From contig CAITZM010000153.1 of assembly GCA_903896925.1 (NCBI GenBank), positions 1-61,048 of the forward strand: a stretch of DNA of 61,048 nt. Direction: 5' to 3'. The stretch is from an uncultured Lentisphaerota bacterium. Its GTDB lineage: Bacteria > Verrucomicrobiota > Kiritimatiellia > CAIQIC01. Position numbers and translations under genes: made by a program. How positions within the stretch are numbered: the first letter of the stretch is position 1; every line of letters begins with the position of its first letter. A model generated the notes under the pieces. The model made no database searches and had not been told where the DNA came from. It saw nothing but the letters and a program-made list of their open reading frames with translations. Below are positions 26,001-33,081 of this stretch, in pieces.

Positions 26001-26121
26001 CGTGGACCTGGCATGGAATGATGGCAAAGTCACCAGCTACCGCATCGCCTCCGCCGCGCCCCACCCCGTGCAGATCAAAGTGAACGGCGCCGTGCAGACC
26101 GTGACGAGCGAAAAGCTCTGA
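23095..26121 (+). CDS. Secreted LamG-GH95 alpha-L-fucosidase-like glycosidase
   Basis: A 1008-residue secreted enzyme with signal peptide MTVKLFAIGLGLIAAATGSARA. A LamG/concanavalin-like domain spans about 25-200 (LTLEAWVQADKMD, NKWSHVVGVF, LFLDGHLVAHRDG). The GH95 part follows from about 245 (WEEALPVGNGIMGAMVYGG, FNEHTVWTGQP). Expected active-site elements are present: CNINTEMNYWPAE with the two Asn-equivalent positions read as N-N/T, SNSPEQGG with the acidic residue, and IDGNFGACSGIAEML with the Asp. GH95 enzymes remove alpha-1,2-linked fucose or galactose from glycans. AAAGGA precedes the chosen ATG; the upstream opening at 23044 is read through the palindrome and rejected. It is transcribed alone by spacing. 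Confidence 0.85.
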   Translation: MTVKLFAIGLGLIAAATGSARAEGFALKNDGALFEVAPCKALDLTDELTLEAWVQADKMDGAGGRIMDKSTSGTSEGYMLDTHPGNSLRFLTMGGTCRFNAKLPANKWSHVVGVFSVPKKTMQLFLDGHLVAHRDGELKPMIVTKNPLRIGSDPRGDSRFRGRIARAAVYGRALTAAEIAQRCSAGAPQAAALPGVLGDWKFEAAPAREIKPVAGALALTLAGRDWGALAGRSAEISGAAQAPAAPLCLWYRAPAKTWEEALPVGNGIMGAMVYGGAPTEHIQFNEHTVWTGQPHSYAHTNAVRALPQMRALLQEMRVAEREAFKLDPKGESKPAKEKLKLAREKQSAADKLGMQEFMSEPLHQKMYQPCGDLWIDCAGQDNVSDFRRWLDLDTGIATTEYKAGDTSFRREVFASHPDRAVVVRLTAHGPGKLDCVARLSSPHKEAQTAVEGGDTLVLRGLVEADGIKFESRAVLATEGGSIKAEDDGLHVTGASALVIRLVAATNFKNFRDITGDPAACVAALLKSSAGKSWAQLQQAHVADHQGLFQRVALDLGRTEAAQLPTDERIKGFATGSDPQLATLVFQYGRYLLIGCSRPGGQPANLQGVWNASMRPPWDSKYTCNINTEMNYWPAEPTGLGECQLPLFDALAELSDSGREVAKEHYGARGWVVHHNFDLWRGAAPINAANHGIWVSGSGWMATHLWEHFLFTQDKAFLAKTAYPLMKGAAQFYADFLVEDPLTGCLISGPSNSPEQGGLVMGPTMDHAIIRTLFRQTAEAAQLLGADAGFAAELTAKAKRIAPNQVGQYDQLQEWTEDKDNPKNTHRHCSHLWGVYPGDDITWQDQKFFAAARQSLLYRGDAATGWSMGWKVNFWARFLDGDHALIILKNLITPIWLKKGNGGLYPNMFDAHPPFQIDGNFGACSGIAEMLLQSHIRTNEGGFLLHLLPALPSSWPAGSVKGLRARGGYVVDLAWNDGKVTSYRIASAAPHPVQIKVNGAVQTVTSEKL

Positions 26122-26495
26122 CGCCGCAGCCCGCTCGAGAGGCTGCGGTTCGTCTTGTGGTTTGAGGATGGGTTCTTGAGCTGGCACGACCGGGCACGCC
26201 GCGTCGGAGACGCGGCCTACATCGCTCACAAACGGCGCCGCACTTGAATGCAGCAGCGAAAAGCCTTGCCCTGTCGGAAAAAAAACGGTTCTCTCGCGCG
26301 GCGCGGCCCCTTCCGGGTGCGCGCCGCTGGTTCGGCTGGTGAAACATGAAAATAAAAAAGAGGGCGTCGCGCGCCAAGGAGGTCGGGGTGAGGAACCCCA
26401 TAGGTTGCACGCGACGGCCCTCACGGATAGGTTAGCGTATTTCCCCCCGATTGCAACAGAGAAGCAGTCAAATAGTGGTTATTAGTTCCATCACG
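26122..26495. other. Gene-free gap between GH95 and tgt
   Basis: No coding sequence is visible. CCGCAGCC (26124-26131) and GGCTGCGG (26141-26148) form an 8-bp hairpin just after the GH95 stop, a possible weak terminator. A larger structure with a minus-strand T-run lies at 26351-26422 and is described separately. Confidence 0.5.
26351..26424 (-). ncRNA. Candidate minus-strand small RNA with intrinsic terminator
   Basis: Read on the minus strand, GAGGGCCGTCGCG (from 26422) pairs with CGCGACGCCCTC (to 26360) and is followed at once by TTTTTTATTTTC, the form of an intrinsic terminator. Between the arms GGGGT and ACCCC make an inner hairpin. No minus-strand gene lies upstream for it to terminate, because both neighbours are on the plus strand. 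A weak promoter, TTGCAA-N16-TAACCT, ends close to the 5-prime arm, which would give an RNA of about 70 nt. It matches no RNA family known to me. Confidence 0.35.
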
Positions 26496-27635
26496 ATGAA
26501 AACATTTGAAATTACGGCCCGCGACAGCACCACCCAGGCGCGCTGCGGCCAACTACAGACCGCGCACGGCCCCGTGGAGACGCCCGTGTTCATGCCCGTG
26601 GGCACCCAGGCCACCGTCAAGGCGATGACCCCCGCCGAACTGGTGGACCTGGATTTCCAGATCATCCTCGGCAACACCTACCACCTCTTTGTACGGCCGG
26701 GCGTGGACCTGATCGAGAAGGCCGGCGGCCTGCACCGCTTCATGGGCTGGGACCGCGCCATCCTCACCGACAGCGGCGGGTTCCAGGTAATGAGCCTCGC
26801 CAAGTTGCGCAAGGTGACGGAAGACGGGGTCGAATTCCAATCGCATCTCGACGGCACACGGTTGTTCCTCGGGCCGCAGGAAGCGATGGAGATCCAGCGC
26901 CGGCTCGGCTCCGATATCGCCATGGTGCTCGATGAATGCACCCCCTTCCCGTGCGAGCGCGAATACGCTTGCCAAGCGCTGCGTCGAACCCTATCGTGGG
27001 CGGCCTTTTGTGCCCGTCAGCCCCGTGCCGACGGGCAACTGGTCTTTGGAATTGTGCAAGGCGGCGTGCACCGCGACCTGCGCGAGCAATGCGCCACGGA
27101 GCTGGTGAAGATCGGCTTCGATGGGTATGCCGTCGGCGGGGTGAGCGTGGGCGAGGGCCCGGAGATGATCGCGCAAGGCGTGGCCGACAGCGTGGCGCAT
27201 CTGCCGTGGGAGCAGCCGCGCTACTTGATGGGTGTGGGCCTGCTCGGGCAGATCGTAGAGGCCGTGGCGCACGGCGTGGACATGTTCGATTGCGTGCTGC
27301 CCACGCGGCTCGCGCGGCATGGCACGGCCTTCACGCGGGCCGGGCGGGTGGCCATCAAGGCCGGGGCGTTCAAGGACGACCTGCGGCCGATCGAGGCGGG
27401 CTGCGGCTGCTATGCCTGCAGCCACTTCTCGCGGGCCTATGTGCGGCATCTGCTGAATGCCGACGAGGTGCTCGGGCTGCGCCTGTTGAGCATGCACAAT
27501 CTGTTTCGGTTTGGGGAGTTCGTCGGCGAGATGCGCGCGGCGATCCGGGCGGGCACGTTCGCGGACTTCCGCGTCCAGCACCGCACCGCGGACCGCGTGA
27601 TTCCGACGAGCGAGGCGATGGAACAAGCAAAATAA
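26496..27635 (+). CDS. tgt: Queuine tRNA-ribosyltransferase (tRNA-guanine transglycosylase)
   Basis: A 379-residue TIM-barrel enzyme that replaces G34 of GUN-anticodon tRNAs with a queuosine precursor. Visible are the substrate loop LTDSGGFQVMSL, the VFGIVQGG motif, GGVSVGEG, the catalytic region DMFDCVLPTRLARHG and the zinc site GCGCYACSHFSRAY with a later His. Length matches bacterial Tgt. The ATG at 26496 agrees with the family start; an upstream extension to 26451 is not supported. It leads a plus-strand tgt-yajC-secDF cluster, an arrangement common in bacteria. Confidence 0.95.
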   Translation: MKTFEITARDSTTQARCGQLQTAHGPVETPVFMPVGTQATVKAMTPAELVDLDFQIILGNTYHLFVRPGVDLIEKAGGLHRFMGWDRAILTDSGGFQVMSLAKLRKVTEDGVEFQSHLDGTRLFLGPQEAMEIQRRLGSDIAMVLDECTPFPCEREYACQALRRTLSWAAFCARQPRADGQLVFGIVQGGVHRDLREQCATELVKIGFDGYAVGGVSVGEGPEMIAQGVADSVAHLPWEQPRYLMGVGLLGQIVEAVAHGVDMFDCVLPTRLARHGTAFTRAGRVAIKAGAFKDDLRPIEAGCGCYACSHFSRAYVRHLLNADEVLGLRLLSMHNLFRFGEFVGEMRAAIRAGTFADFRVQHRTADRVIPTSEAMEQAK

Positions 27636-27647
27636 GGAAATGAAAGT

Positions 27648-28001
27648 ATGACGATGAACTTGATCACCTTGGCGATGGCCGGCGCGCCGGGCGGCGCGGG
27701 CGGCGGACAGGGCTCACCCGGTTTCATGATCGGCTGGCTGGTGTTGATGGTCGGCATCTTCTATTTCATGCTGATCCGCCCGCAGCAGCGGCAGGCCAAG
27801 GAACGCCGCGCCCTCCTCGAAAACGTCAAAAGCGGTGACCGCGTGATCTTCTCCGGCGGCATCATCGGCATCGTCACCAACGTCAAGGACAAGCTCCTCG
27901 TGGTGCGGATCGCCGACAACGTCAAGGTGGAGATCGTCCGCGGCGCCGTCTCGCAGGTGCTGGCGAAGGACGAGGAACCCGCCGCCGAAGAGAAGAAATA
28001 A
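27648..28001 (+). CDS. yajC: Preprotein translocase subunit YajC
   Basis: A 117-residue single-span membrane protein: glycine-rich N-terminus, membrane segment FMIGWLVLMVGIFYFMLI, the invariant RPQQRQAKER and then the cytoplasmic domain with VKSGDRVIFSGGIIGIV. YajC associates with SecDF at the translocon. It lies 12 bp after tgt and 32 bp before secDF, with AAGGA upstream. Confidence 0.95.
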   Translation: MTMNLITLAMAGAPGGAGGGQGSPGFMIGWLVLMVGIFYFMLIRPQQRQAKERRALLENVKSGDRVIFSGGIIGIVTNVKDKLLVVRIADNVKVEIVRGAVSQVLAKDEEPAAEEKK

Positions 28002-28033
28002 CCCCGACCGCTCATTTCAGGAGGACTGGATTC

Positions 28034-30538
28034 ATGCCGAACAAAGAAAAAATCAAATGGCTCATTCTGCTGGGGATGACCGCGCTCTCGCTGTGGATCG
28101 TGCTGCCGGAGCACGTTCTCAAGATGCGCCAGCCGCTGCCGACCGACAAGAAGTCGATCACGCTCGGCCTCGACCTCGCCGGCGGCCTGCGCTACGTGCT
28201 CGAAGTTGACCAGACCAAGCTCGAAGGCCGCACCGCCAAGGACGCGCAGTCCCGCGCCATCGAAGTCATCCGCAACCGCATCGACTCCATGGGCGTCGCG
28301 GAGCCCACCATCCAGGCCGAAGGCAACGACCGCATCGTCGTCGAGCTGCCCGGCCTGCAGGCCAAGGACCGCGACCGCGCCCTCCAGAACATCCAGGGCG
28401 TCGCCTTCCTCAAGTTCTGCCTGGTCCACCCGAAGAACGACGAGCTGATCCGCCAGCTCAACGACCGCAAGCAGGTGCCCGACGGCTTCGCGCTCGTCAG
28501 CATCGAGGAGCCCAGCGGCGACGGCGGCTTCCGGCACAGCGAGTACTACCGCCGCGACACCACCAAGGACGCGCCCGGCACCACCGAGGAAGCGGTCCGC
28601 GAGGGCATCGCCACCTTCCACGCGCCCCCCGGCCACGCGATGATGCTCGTGCGCCATGCCGTCAACAACCAGGTCTACTACCGGCCGTACTTCATCAAGT
28701 CCACGCCCGAGCTCAAAGGCGACAACCTGAGCGGCGCGGGTTACGAGTACGACCAGCTGAACCGGCCCTATGTGACGTTGCAGCTCGACAGCTCGGCCAA
28801 GACCAAGTTCTGGAACCTGACCAAGCGCTACTCCGCGCGCGGCAGCGAAAACGAGAACCCGAACGTCCGGCGCTACCTCGCCATCGTGCTCGATGACAAC
28901 GTCATTTCCGCCCCGCACCTCGAGGACGAGATCCCGAACGGCCAGGCGATCATCCGCGGCGACTTCACCTTCGCCCAGGTGCAGGATCTTTCGCTCGTGC
29001 TGCGTTCCGGCGCGCTGCCCGCCCCGGTCAAGGTCATGCAGGAGCGCGTGGTGGATCCCGCGCTTGGCGCCGACTCCATCGCCGCCGGCAAGCGCGCCAC
29101 GATCATCGGCTGCCTCGCCGTCGTCATCTTCATGGCCGGCTACTACTTCCTTGCCGGCATGGTCGCCAACTTCGCCCTCATCTGGAACGTCCTGCTGCTG
29201 CCGGTGACCCTGCTCATCGTCGGCGCGCTCCTGAGCATGCTCGACCCCAGCGCGACCGGCAGCGCCGTCAGTTTGCCAACGCTCACCCTGCCCGGTATCG
29301 CCGGCATTGTGCTGACCATCGGCATGGCCGTGGATGCCAACGTGCTGATTTATGAACGCATCCGGGAGGAACAGCACCTGGGCAAGGATCTCAAGAGTGT
29401 GCTGACCGCCGGCTATCACAAGGCGTTCAGCGCCATCTTCGACTCCCACGTAACGACCATCGTCTCCGCGTTCATCCTCTTCTGGCTCGGCTCCGGCACC
29501 GTCCGCGGTTTTGCCGTCACCCTCGCCGCCGGCATCGCCTTGAGCCTCTACACCTCGCTGGTCGTCACCCGGATGGTCTTCAACCTCATCCAGGAGCACA
29601 CCAGCCTCAAGACCATCCGCATGCTGGAGCTCTTCAAGAACGTCCCGCACATCAACTTCATCGGGGCCTGGAAGATCTGCGCGGTCGTCTCCACCGTCGT
29701 CATCCTCGGCAGCTGGGCCATGACGATCCACCGCGGCAAGGCCGTGCTCGGCGTTGAGTTCACCGGCGGCTCCTCGCTCACCTTCCAGTTCGCGCAGAAG
29801 GTGCCCGTCGCCCAGATCGATGCCGCCATCCAATCCACCGGCGTCAAGGATGCCGTCCCGCGCTACCAGCAGGACGTCACCGCCAAGAGCAGCGGCGCCG
29901 TCAGCGAGTACCTGCAGGTCAACTGCGGCGTCGAGGAGAGCGACAAGATCATCAGCAACCTCGAGAAGACCTTCGCGAAGGACGGCCTCAAGCTCGTCAA
30001 GCGCGACAGCATCGGCCCGAAGATGAGCTATGAGCTGGCCCAGCGTTCCATCTTCGCCATCGGCGTCGCCCTGCTGCTGATGTCCGTCTACATCGGCATC
30101 CGGTTCGAGTTCCCCTATGCCATCGGCGCCATCGCCTCGCTGCTGCACGATGTCCTGGTCGCGGTGGGCCTCTACTGCGCCCTCGGCGAGCAGCTCAGCC
30201 TCAACATCGTCGCGGCCGTGCTGACGATCATCGGCTACTCGATCAACGACACCATCGTCGTCTTCGACCGTATCCGTGAAAACGTCAAGCTCGCCCGCGG
30301 CAAGAGCTACCGCGAGATCGCCAACGAGTCCATCAACCTCTCGCTGGGCCGGACGATCCTGACCACCTCCGTCACCATGCTCAGCGTGCTGGCCTTGTTC
30401 CTCTTCGGCGGCGGCTCGCTGCGCGACCTGACCTTGTGCCTGCTGATCGGCATGACCACCGGCGTCTACTCGACGGTCTACGTCGCCACGCCGTTCGTCC
30501 TGCTCTTCCACCGCGAGAAGAAAGTCGTCTCCATCTAA
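28034..30538 (+). CDS. secDF: Fused SecD-SecF protein translocase
   Basis: An 834-residue natural fusion of SecD (about 1-530) and SecF (about 540-834). The SecD half has the N-terminal membrane segment, GLDLAGGLRYVLEV, the large periplasmic P1 domain, and the membrane region with GMAVDANVLIYERIREE. The SecF half has GVEFTGGSSLTFQF and the DTIVVFDRIRENV motif. SecDF uses the proton gradient to pull proteins through SecYEG late in export. Separate secD and secF genes are common; the fusion is also widespread. AGGAGGA precedes the ATG and a strong terminator follows. Confidence 0.95.
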   Translation: MPNKEKIKWLILLGMTALSLWIVLPEHVLKMRQPLPTDKKSITLGLDLAGGLRYVLEVDQTKLEGRTAKDAQSRAIEVIRNRIDSMGVAEPTIQAEGNDRIVVELPGLQAKDRDRALQNIQGVAFLKFCLVHPKNDELIRQLNDRKQVPDGFALVSIEEPSGDGGFRHSEYYRRDTTKDAPGTTEEAVREGIATFHAPPGHAMMLVRHAVNNQVYYRPYFIKSTPELKGDNLSGAGYEYDQLNRPYVTLQLDSSAKTKFWNLTKRYSARGSENENPNVRRYLAIVLDDNVISAPHLEDEIPNGQAIIRGDFTFAQVQDLSLVLRSGALPAPVKVMQERVVDPALGADSIAAGKRATIIGCLAVVIFMAGYYFLAGMVANFALIWNVLLLPVTLLIVGALLSMLDPSATGSAVSLPTLTLPGIAGIVLTIGMAVDANVLIYERIREEQHLGKDLKSVLTAGYHKAFSAIFDSHVTTIVSAFILFWLGSGTVRGFAVTLAAGIALSLYTSLVVTRMVFNLIQEHTSLKTIRMLELFKNVPHINFIGAWKICAVVSTVVILGSWAMTIHRGKAVLGVEFTGGSSLTFQFAQKVPVAQIDAAIQSTGVKDAVPRYQQDVTAKSSGAVSEYLQVNCGVEESDKIISNLEKTFAKDGLKLVKRDSIGPKMSYELAQRSIFAIGVALLLMSVYIGIRFEFPYAIGAIASLLHDVLVAVGLYCALGEQLSLNIVAAVLTIIGYSINDTIVVFDRIRENVKLARGKSYREIANESINLSLGRTILTTSVTMLSVLALFLFGGGSLRDLTLCLLIGMTTGVYSTVYVATPFVLLFHREKKVVSI

Positions 30539-30561
30539 GCGGCGCCCAGCGCGCCCGACGC

Positions 30562-30599
30562 ACCGCCAACAGCGCCCCCGCTGTTGGCGGTTTTCTTTT
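30562..30599 (+). terminator. Intrinsic terminator of the tgt-yajC-secDF operon
   Basis: CCGCCAACAGCG and CGCTGTTGGCGG form a perfect 12-bp stem with a short C-rich loop, followed by TTTTCTTTT. It begins 24 bp after the secDF stop codon and is the clearest intrinsic terminator in the window. Confidence 0.95.
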
Positions 30600-30827
30600 G
30601 AGGGCACCCACCGCCCGGCTGACAGCCCGACCATCATAGTGAGGTGCCAGTCTGCGCGCCGCGCCGAGTGGACACCGCAGGGCCAGCATGGAGCCTCGCA
30701 GCCAAATGACCGGAGGACGTCTCTACGGGGGATCATCGCGATTTATGGCGCAGGACATACGCCAACTTGACACACACAACCCTCTACTGCTCGGCCGGTT
30801 GCCAGCGAGTCTGAGGAGAGCGGCACA

Positions 30828-31511
30828 TCAGGGCTGGGTCTTGAGCCAGTCGCGGAACGACTGGCGCTCGTGCGGGCCGGAGGCGGTCCACCACCGCTTG
30901 AGCTGCTCGAAGGCGGCGCTTTCCAAGGTCTGCGGGGCGGCGGGTTGGGCCGTTGCCTGGGCAGGAGGCGGCGGCGCAGGTGCAGCGGGCACGAAGGCCA
31001 AAGGCGCGGGTGGAACCAGGGGTGCAGCAGCGACCACCGGCGTGGGCGTCGCGGGCGGTAGCGCTTCCGCTTGGCCTGCCTTGACGATGCTGAAGCGGAC
31101 TAGTTCCGCACCGTCGCGCTGAGTGGCCTGCTTGCGAGGCAGATCCACCGCGAAGCGATAGACGCCGCCGGCTACGGCCGTGAACTGGAAGCTCCGCCAA
31201 GGCGTCTCGGTCACCGTATCGCGCTGCTCGTAGTAACCGCCGGCGAGCGGGGCATGATAGCGCACGTTCCAGTCCTGCGCGCCAGGCAACGTGGCGAGGG
31301 TATAGGTGGACTTGAACAACGTGCCGGTTATGTTCGGCTGCGGGGCGCCGTTGATGCTGCGGACTTCGACGCTCGCGGGCACGACGACCGTCGCGATCTG
31401 GTCAGCCGGGCGCGACTCGCCGGGATAGGCCTTGACGAGCGCCGGTGTGGAACAGCCGGACAACAAACCGAGAGCAACGAGGGCGGTACACGGCAGCAAC
31501 AGGTATTTCAT
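30828..31511 (-). CDS. Hypothetical lipoprotein with Pro/Ala-rich linker
   Basis: A 227-residue predicted lipoprotein with signal peptide MKYLLLPCTALVALGLLSGC and lipobox LLSGC. The N-terminal half is a small beta-rich domain (DQIATVVVPASVEVRSING, VYRFAVDLPRK). A proline/alanine-rich linker of about 60 residues follows, then a short helical C-terminus AAFEQLKRWWTASGPHERQSFRDWL. I do not recognise the family. The layout suggests an envelope-anchored protein with a spaced C-terminal interaction segment. It lies 57 bp beyond the ruvC stop on the same strand but has a weak ribosome binding site. Confidence 0.7.
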   Translation of the reverse strand: MKYLLLPCTALVALGLLSGCSTPALVKAYPGESRPADQIATVVVPASVEVRSINGAPQPNITGTLFKSTYTLATLPGAQDWNVRYHAPLAGGYYEQRDTVTETPWRSFQFTAVAGGVYRFAVDLPRKQATQRDGAELVRFSIVKAGQAEALPPATPTPVVAAAPLVPPAPLAFVPAAPAPPPPAQATAQPAAPQTLESAAFEQLKRWWTASGPHERQSFRDWLKTQP

Positions 31512-31568
31512 GCGGAGACTCTAACGCAGAACCGGCCGGGGGCAAATTAGGATTGTGTTAGCGCCGCC

Positions 31569-32084
31569 TCAGATCGGCTCCGGACGCAGCTCGGCGATGC
31601 CGGTCAGATGCTGCGCGTGGCAGATGGCGAGGGCGAGGGCGTCGGCGGCGTCCTCCGCCGGCGTCTCGCGCAGGCCGAGAATGGTCACGACCATCTTGGC
31701 CACCTGTTCTTTTTCCGCGGCGCCAAAGCCGGTCAGGCTTTGCTTGACGCGGCGCGGCGCGTATTCGTAGACCGGCACGCCGGCGGCGGCGCAGGTGGCG
31801 ATGACGACGCCTCGCGCTTCGCCGAGGATCATCGCGGTCTTGGCGTTCTTGAAGAAGAAGCCGCCCTCGATGGCCGCGGCGTCGGGCCGGGTCCGCTCCA
31901 GCATGGCGGCGAGGTCGCGCTGGAGCGTGAGCAGGCAGGCGGTATGGGGCACGGCCGGCTTGTTGCGGACGAGGCTGTATTCGACGGCCAGCAGGCGCCC
32001 GGCGCGCCGCTCCAACACGCCGAGGCCGGTGCAGCGCAGGCTGACATCCAAGCCGATGATGCGCAGGGGATGGTCAGTGGTCAT
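31569..32084 (-). CDS. ruvC: Crossover junction endodeoxyribonuclease RuvC
   Basis: A 171-residue Holliday junction resolvase. The RNase-H-fold catalytic acids are present: Asp13 (IIGLDVS), Glu73 (AAIEGGFFF), and Asp145/Asp148 (EDAADALALA). It cuts four-way junctions in recombination with RuvAB, neither of which is in this window. The start is odd: the only in-frame ATG before the first conserved strand lies inside a GGTCAGT-type heptamer array, so the repeat supplies the initiator and residues 2-5, and no Shine-Dalgarno is visible. It follows the yebC-like gene, as is common for ruvC. Confidence 0.9.
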   Translation of the reverse strand: MTTDHPLRIIGLDVSLRCTGLGVLERRAGRLLAVEYSLVRNKPAVPHTACLLTLQRDLAAMLERTRPDAAAIEGGFFFKNAKTAMILGEARGVVIATCAAAGVPVYEYAPRRVKQSLTGFGAAEKEQVAKMVVTILGLRETPAEDAADALALAICHAQHLTGIAELRPEPI

Positions 32085-32099
32085 TGGTCAGTGGTCCGT
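32072..32099. repeat. Heptamer array, GGTCAGT family (overlaps ruvC start)
   Basis: Four 7-bp units, GGTCAGT, GGTCATT, GGTCAGT and GGTCCGT, cover the ruvC initiation codon. The inverted counterpart is at 32238-32279, so a segment of about 140 bp is enclosed. Confidence 0.8.
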
Positions 32100-32189
32100 T
32101 GTGTGAAGAACAGACATCCCAAGAATATCATCAAGCGTCAGGCCCGCATAAAGCTGCTCCGGGCGGAAAGCTGGCTGCCTGTAAAAAGT

Positions 32190-32226
32190 TCGCCGGCGGT
32201 TTCGTATTGCGTACGCAACCGCCGGC
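32190..32226. repeat. Perfect 11-bp hairpin between yebC-like gene and ruvC
   Basis: CGCCGGCGGTT and AACCGCCGGCG are perfect inverted repeats around a 15-nt loop. The structure sits within the segment enclosed by inverted heptamer arrays. It lacks a T-run on either strand, so a simple intrinsic terminator is doubtful. Confidence 0.6.
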
Positions 32227-32237
32227 GATTGACTACC

Positions 32238-32279
32238 GACCAGTGACCAATGACAGATGACCACTGACCAGTGACGGCT
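32238..32279. repeat. Heptamer array, GACCAGT family (inverted partner)
   Basis: Five clear 7-bp units (GACCAGT, GACCAAT, GACAGAT, GACCACT, GACCAGT) and a degenerate sixth directly abut the 3-prime end of the yebC-like gene. It is the reverse complement of the family at 32072-32099 and 1264-1305. Confidence 0.82.
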
Positions 32280-33028
32280 CAGCCTTCAACCAGTTTCGGG
32301 TCAAAGTCGGCGTTGCTGTAGACGTTCTGCACGTCATCGATATCTTCCAGCGCTTCCATGAAATCCACGATCTTTTTGACCGGGCCGGCTTCGGTAAGCG
32401 GCACCATCAGGTCGGCGACGAGCGAGAGCTCCGCGCTCACGGTCGCGATATTGGCCTTGGCCAGGGCTTCCACCACCGGGCCGAACGCCGCGGGGTCGGT
32501 GGTGATCTCGAATTGCTTGGCGTCGGCATCGTGCACCATATCGCTGGCGCCGGCTTCGAGCGCGACTTCCATCAACTTTTCCTCGGTGACGGTCGCATCA
32601 TCCACCAGGATGACGCCCTTGCGCTGGAAGCTCCGCATGACGCTGTTCTGCGCACCCAGGTTGCCGCTAAACCGGGTGAAGGTGTGGCGCACTTCGGCCG
32701 CCGCACGGTTGCGGTTGCTGGTGAGCACCTGCACAATCACACCGATGCCGCCGGGGGCGTACCCTTCGTACATGACTTCCTCGAAAATTTCGCCTTCGAC
32801 CTCGCCGGCGCCGCGCTGGATGGCCCGCTCGATGTTGGTCGAGGGCATGTTGGAGGCGCGCGCCTTCTGCAGCAGCGTGCGCAAGGTCAGATTCGTGATC
32901 GGATCCTTGCCGTTGGAGCGCACGGAAATCATCATTTCCTTGGCGATCTTGCTGAAGATCTTGCCGCGCTTGGCATCGTTGGCCTGTTTCTTATGCTTGA
33001 TATTTGCCCATGCACTATGTCCGCTCAT
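32279..33028 (-). CDS. YebC/PmpR family protein
   Basis: A 249-residue member of the YebC/PmpR family with the invariant start MSGHSAWANIKHKKQANDAKRGKIFSK, EVMYEGYAPGGIGVIV and AADVMV-type positions conserved. Family members have been described as transcriptional regulators and, more recently, as factors that help ribosomes through difficult sequences. Which role applies is not visible here. GAAGGTG precedes the ATG. It lies between the EF-G-like gene and ruvC on the minus strand. Its 3-prime end touches a heptamer array. Confidence 0.93.
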   Translation of the reverse strand: MSGHSAWANIKHKKQANDAKRGKIFSKIAKEMMISVRSNGKDPITNLTLRTLLQKARASNMPSTNIERAIQRGAGEVEGEIFEEVMYEGYAPGGIGVIVQVLTSNRNRAAAEVRHTFTRFSGNLGAQNSVMRSFQRKGVILVDDATVTEEKLMEVALEAGASDMVHDADAKQFEITTDPAAFGPVVEALAKANIATVSAELSLVADLMVPLTEAGPVKKIVDFMEALEDIDDVQNVYSNADFDPKLVEG

Positions 33029-33081
33029 ACTTCACCTTCTGTGTTGAAAGCCATCAGGACCGTCTGATCACTGACCGCTAG

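Noticed and set aside
26351..26424. preQ1 or other known riboswitch in front of tgt
   Set aside because: The sequence does not fit preQ1-I, -II or -III consensus cores as I know them, and the T-run is on the opposite strand.
27761..30736. Very long open frame (991 codons) on the minus strand opposite yajC and secDF
   Set aside because: It mirrors the codon pattern of secDF, is low in complexity (Asp/Val/Glu/Gly/Ala-rich) and has no recognisable domain. High-GC coding DNA produces such antisense frames.
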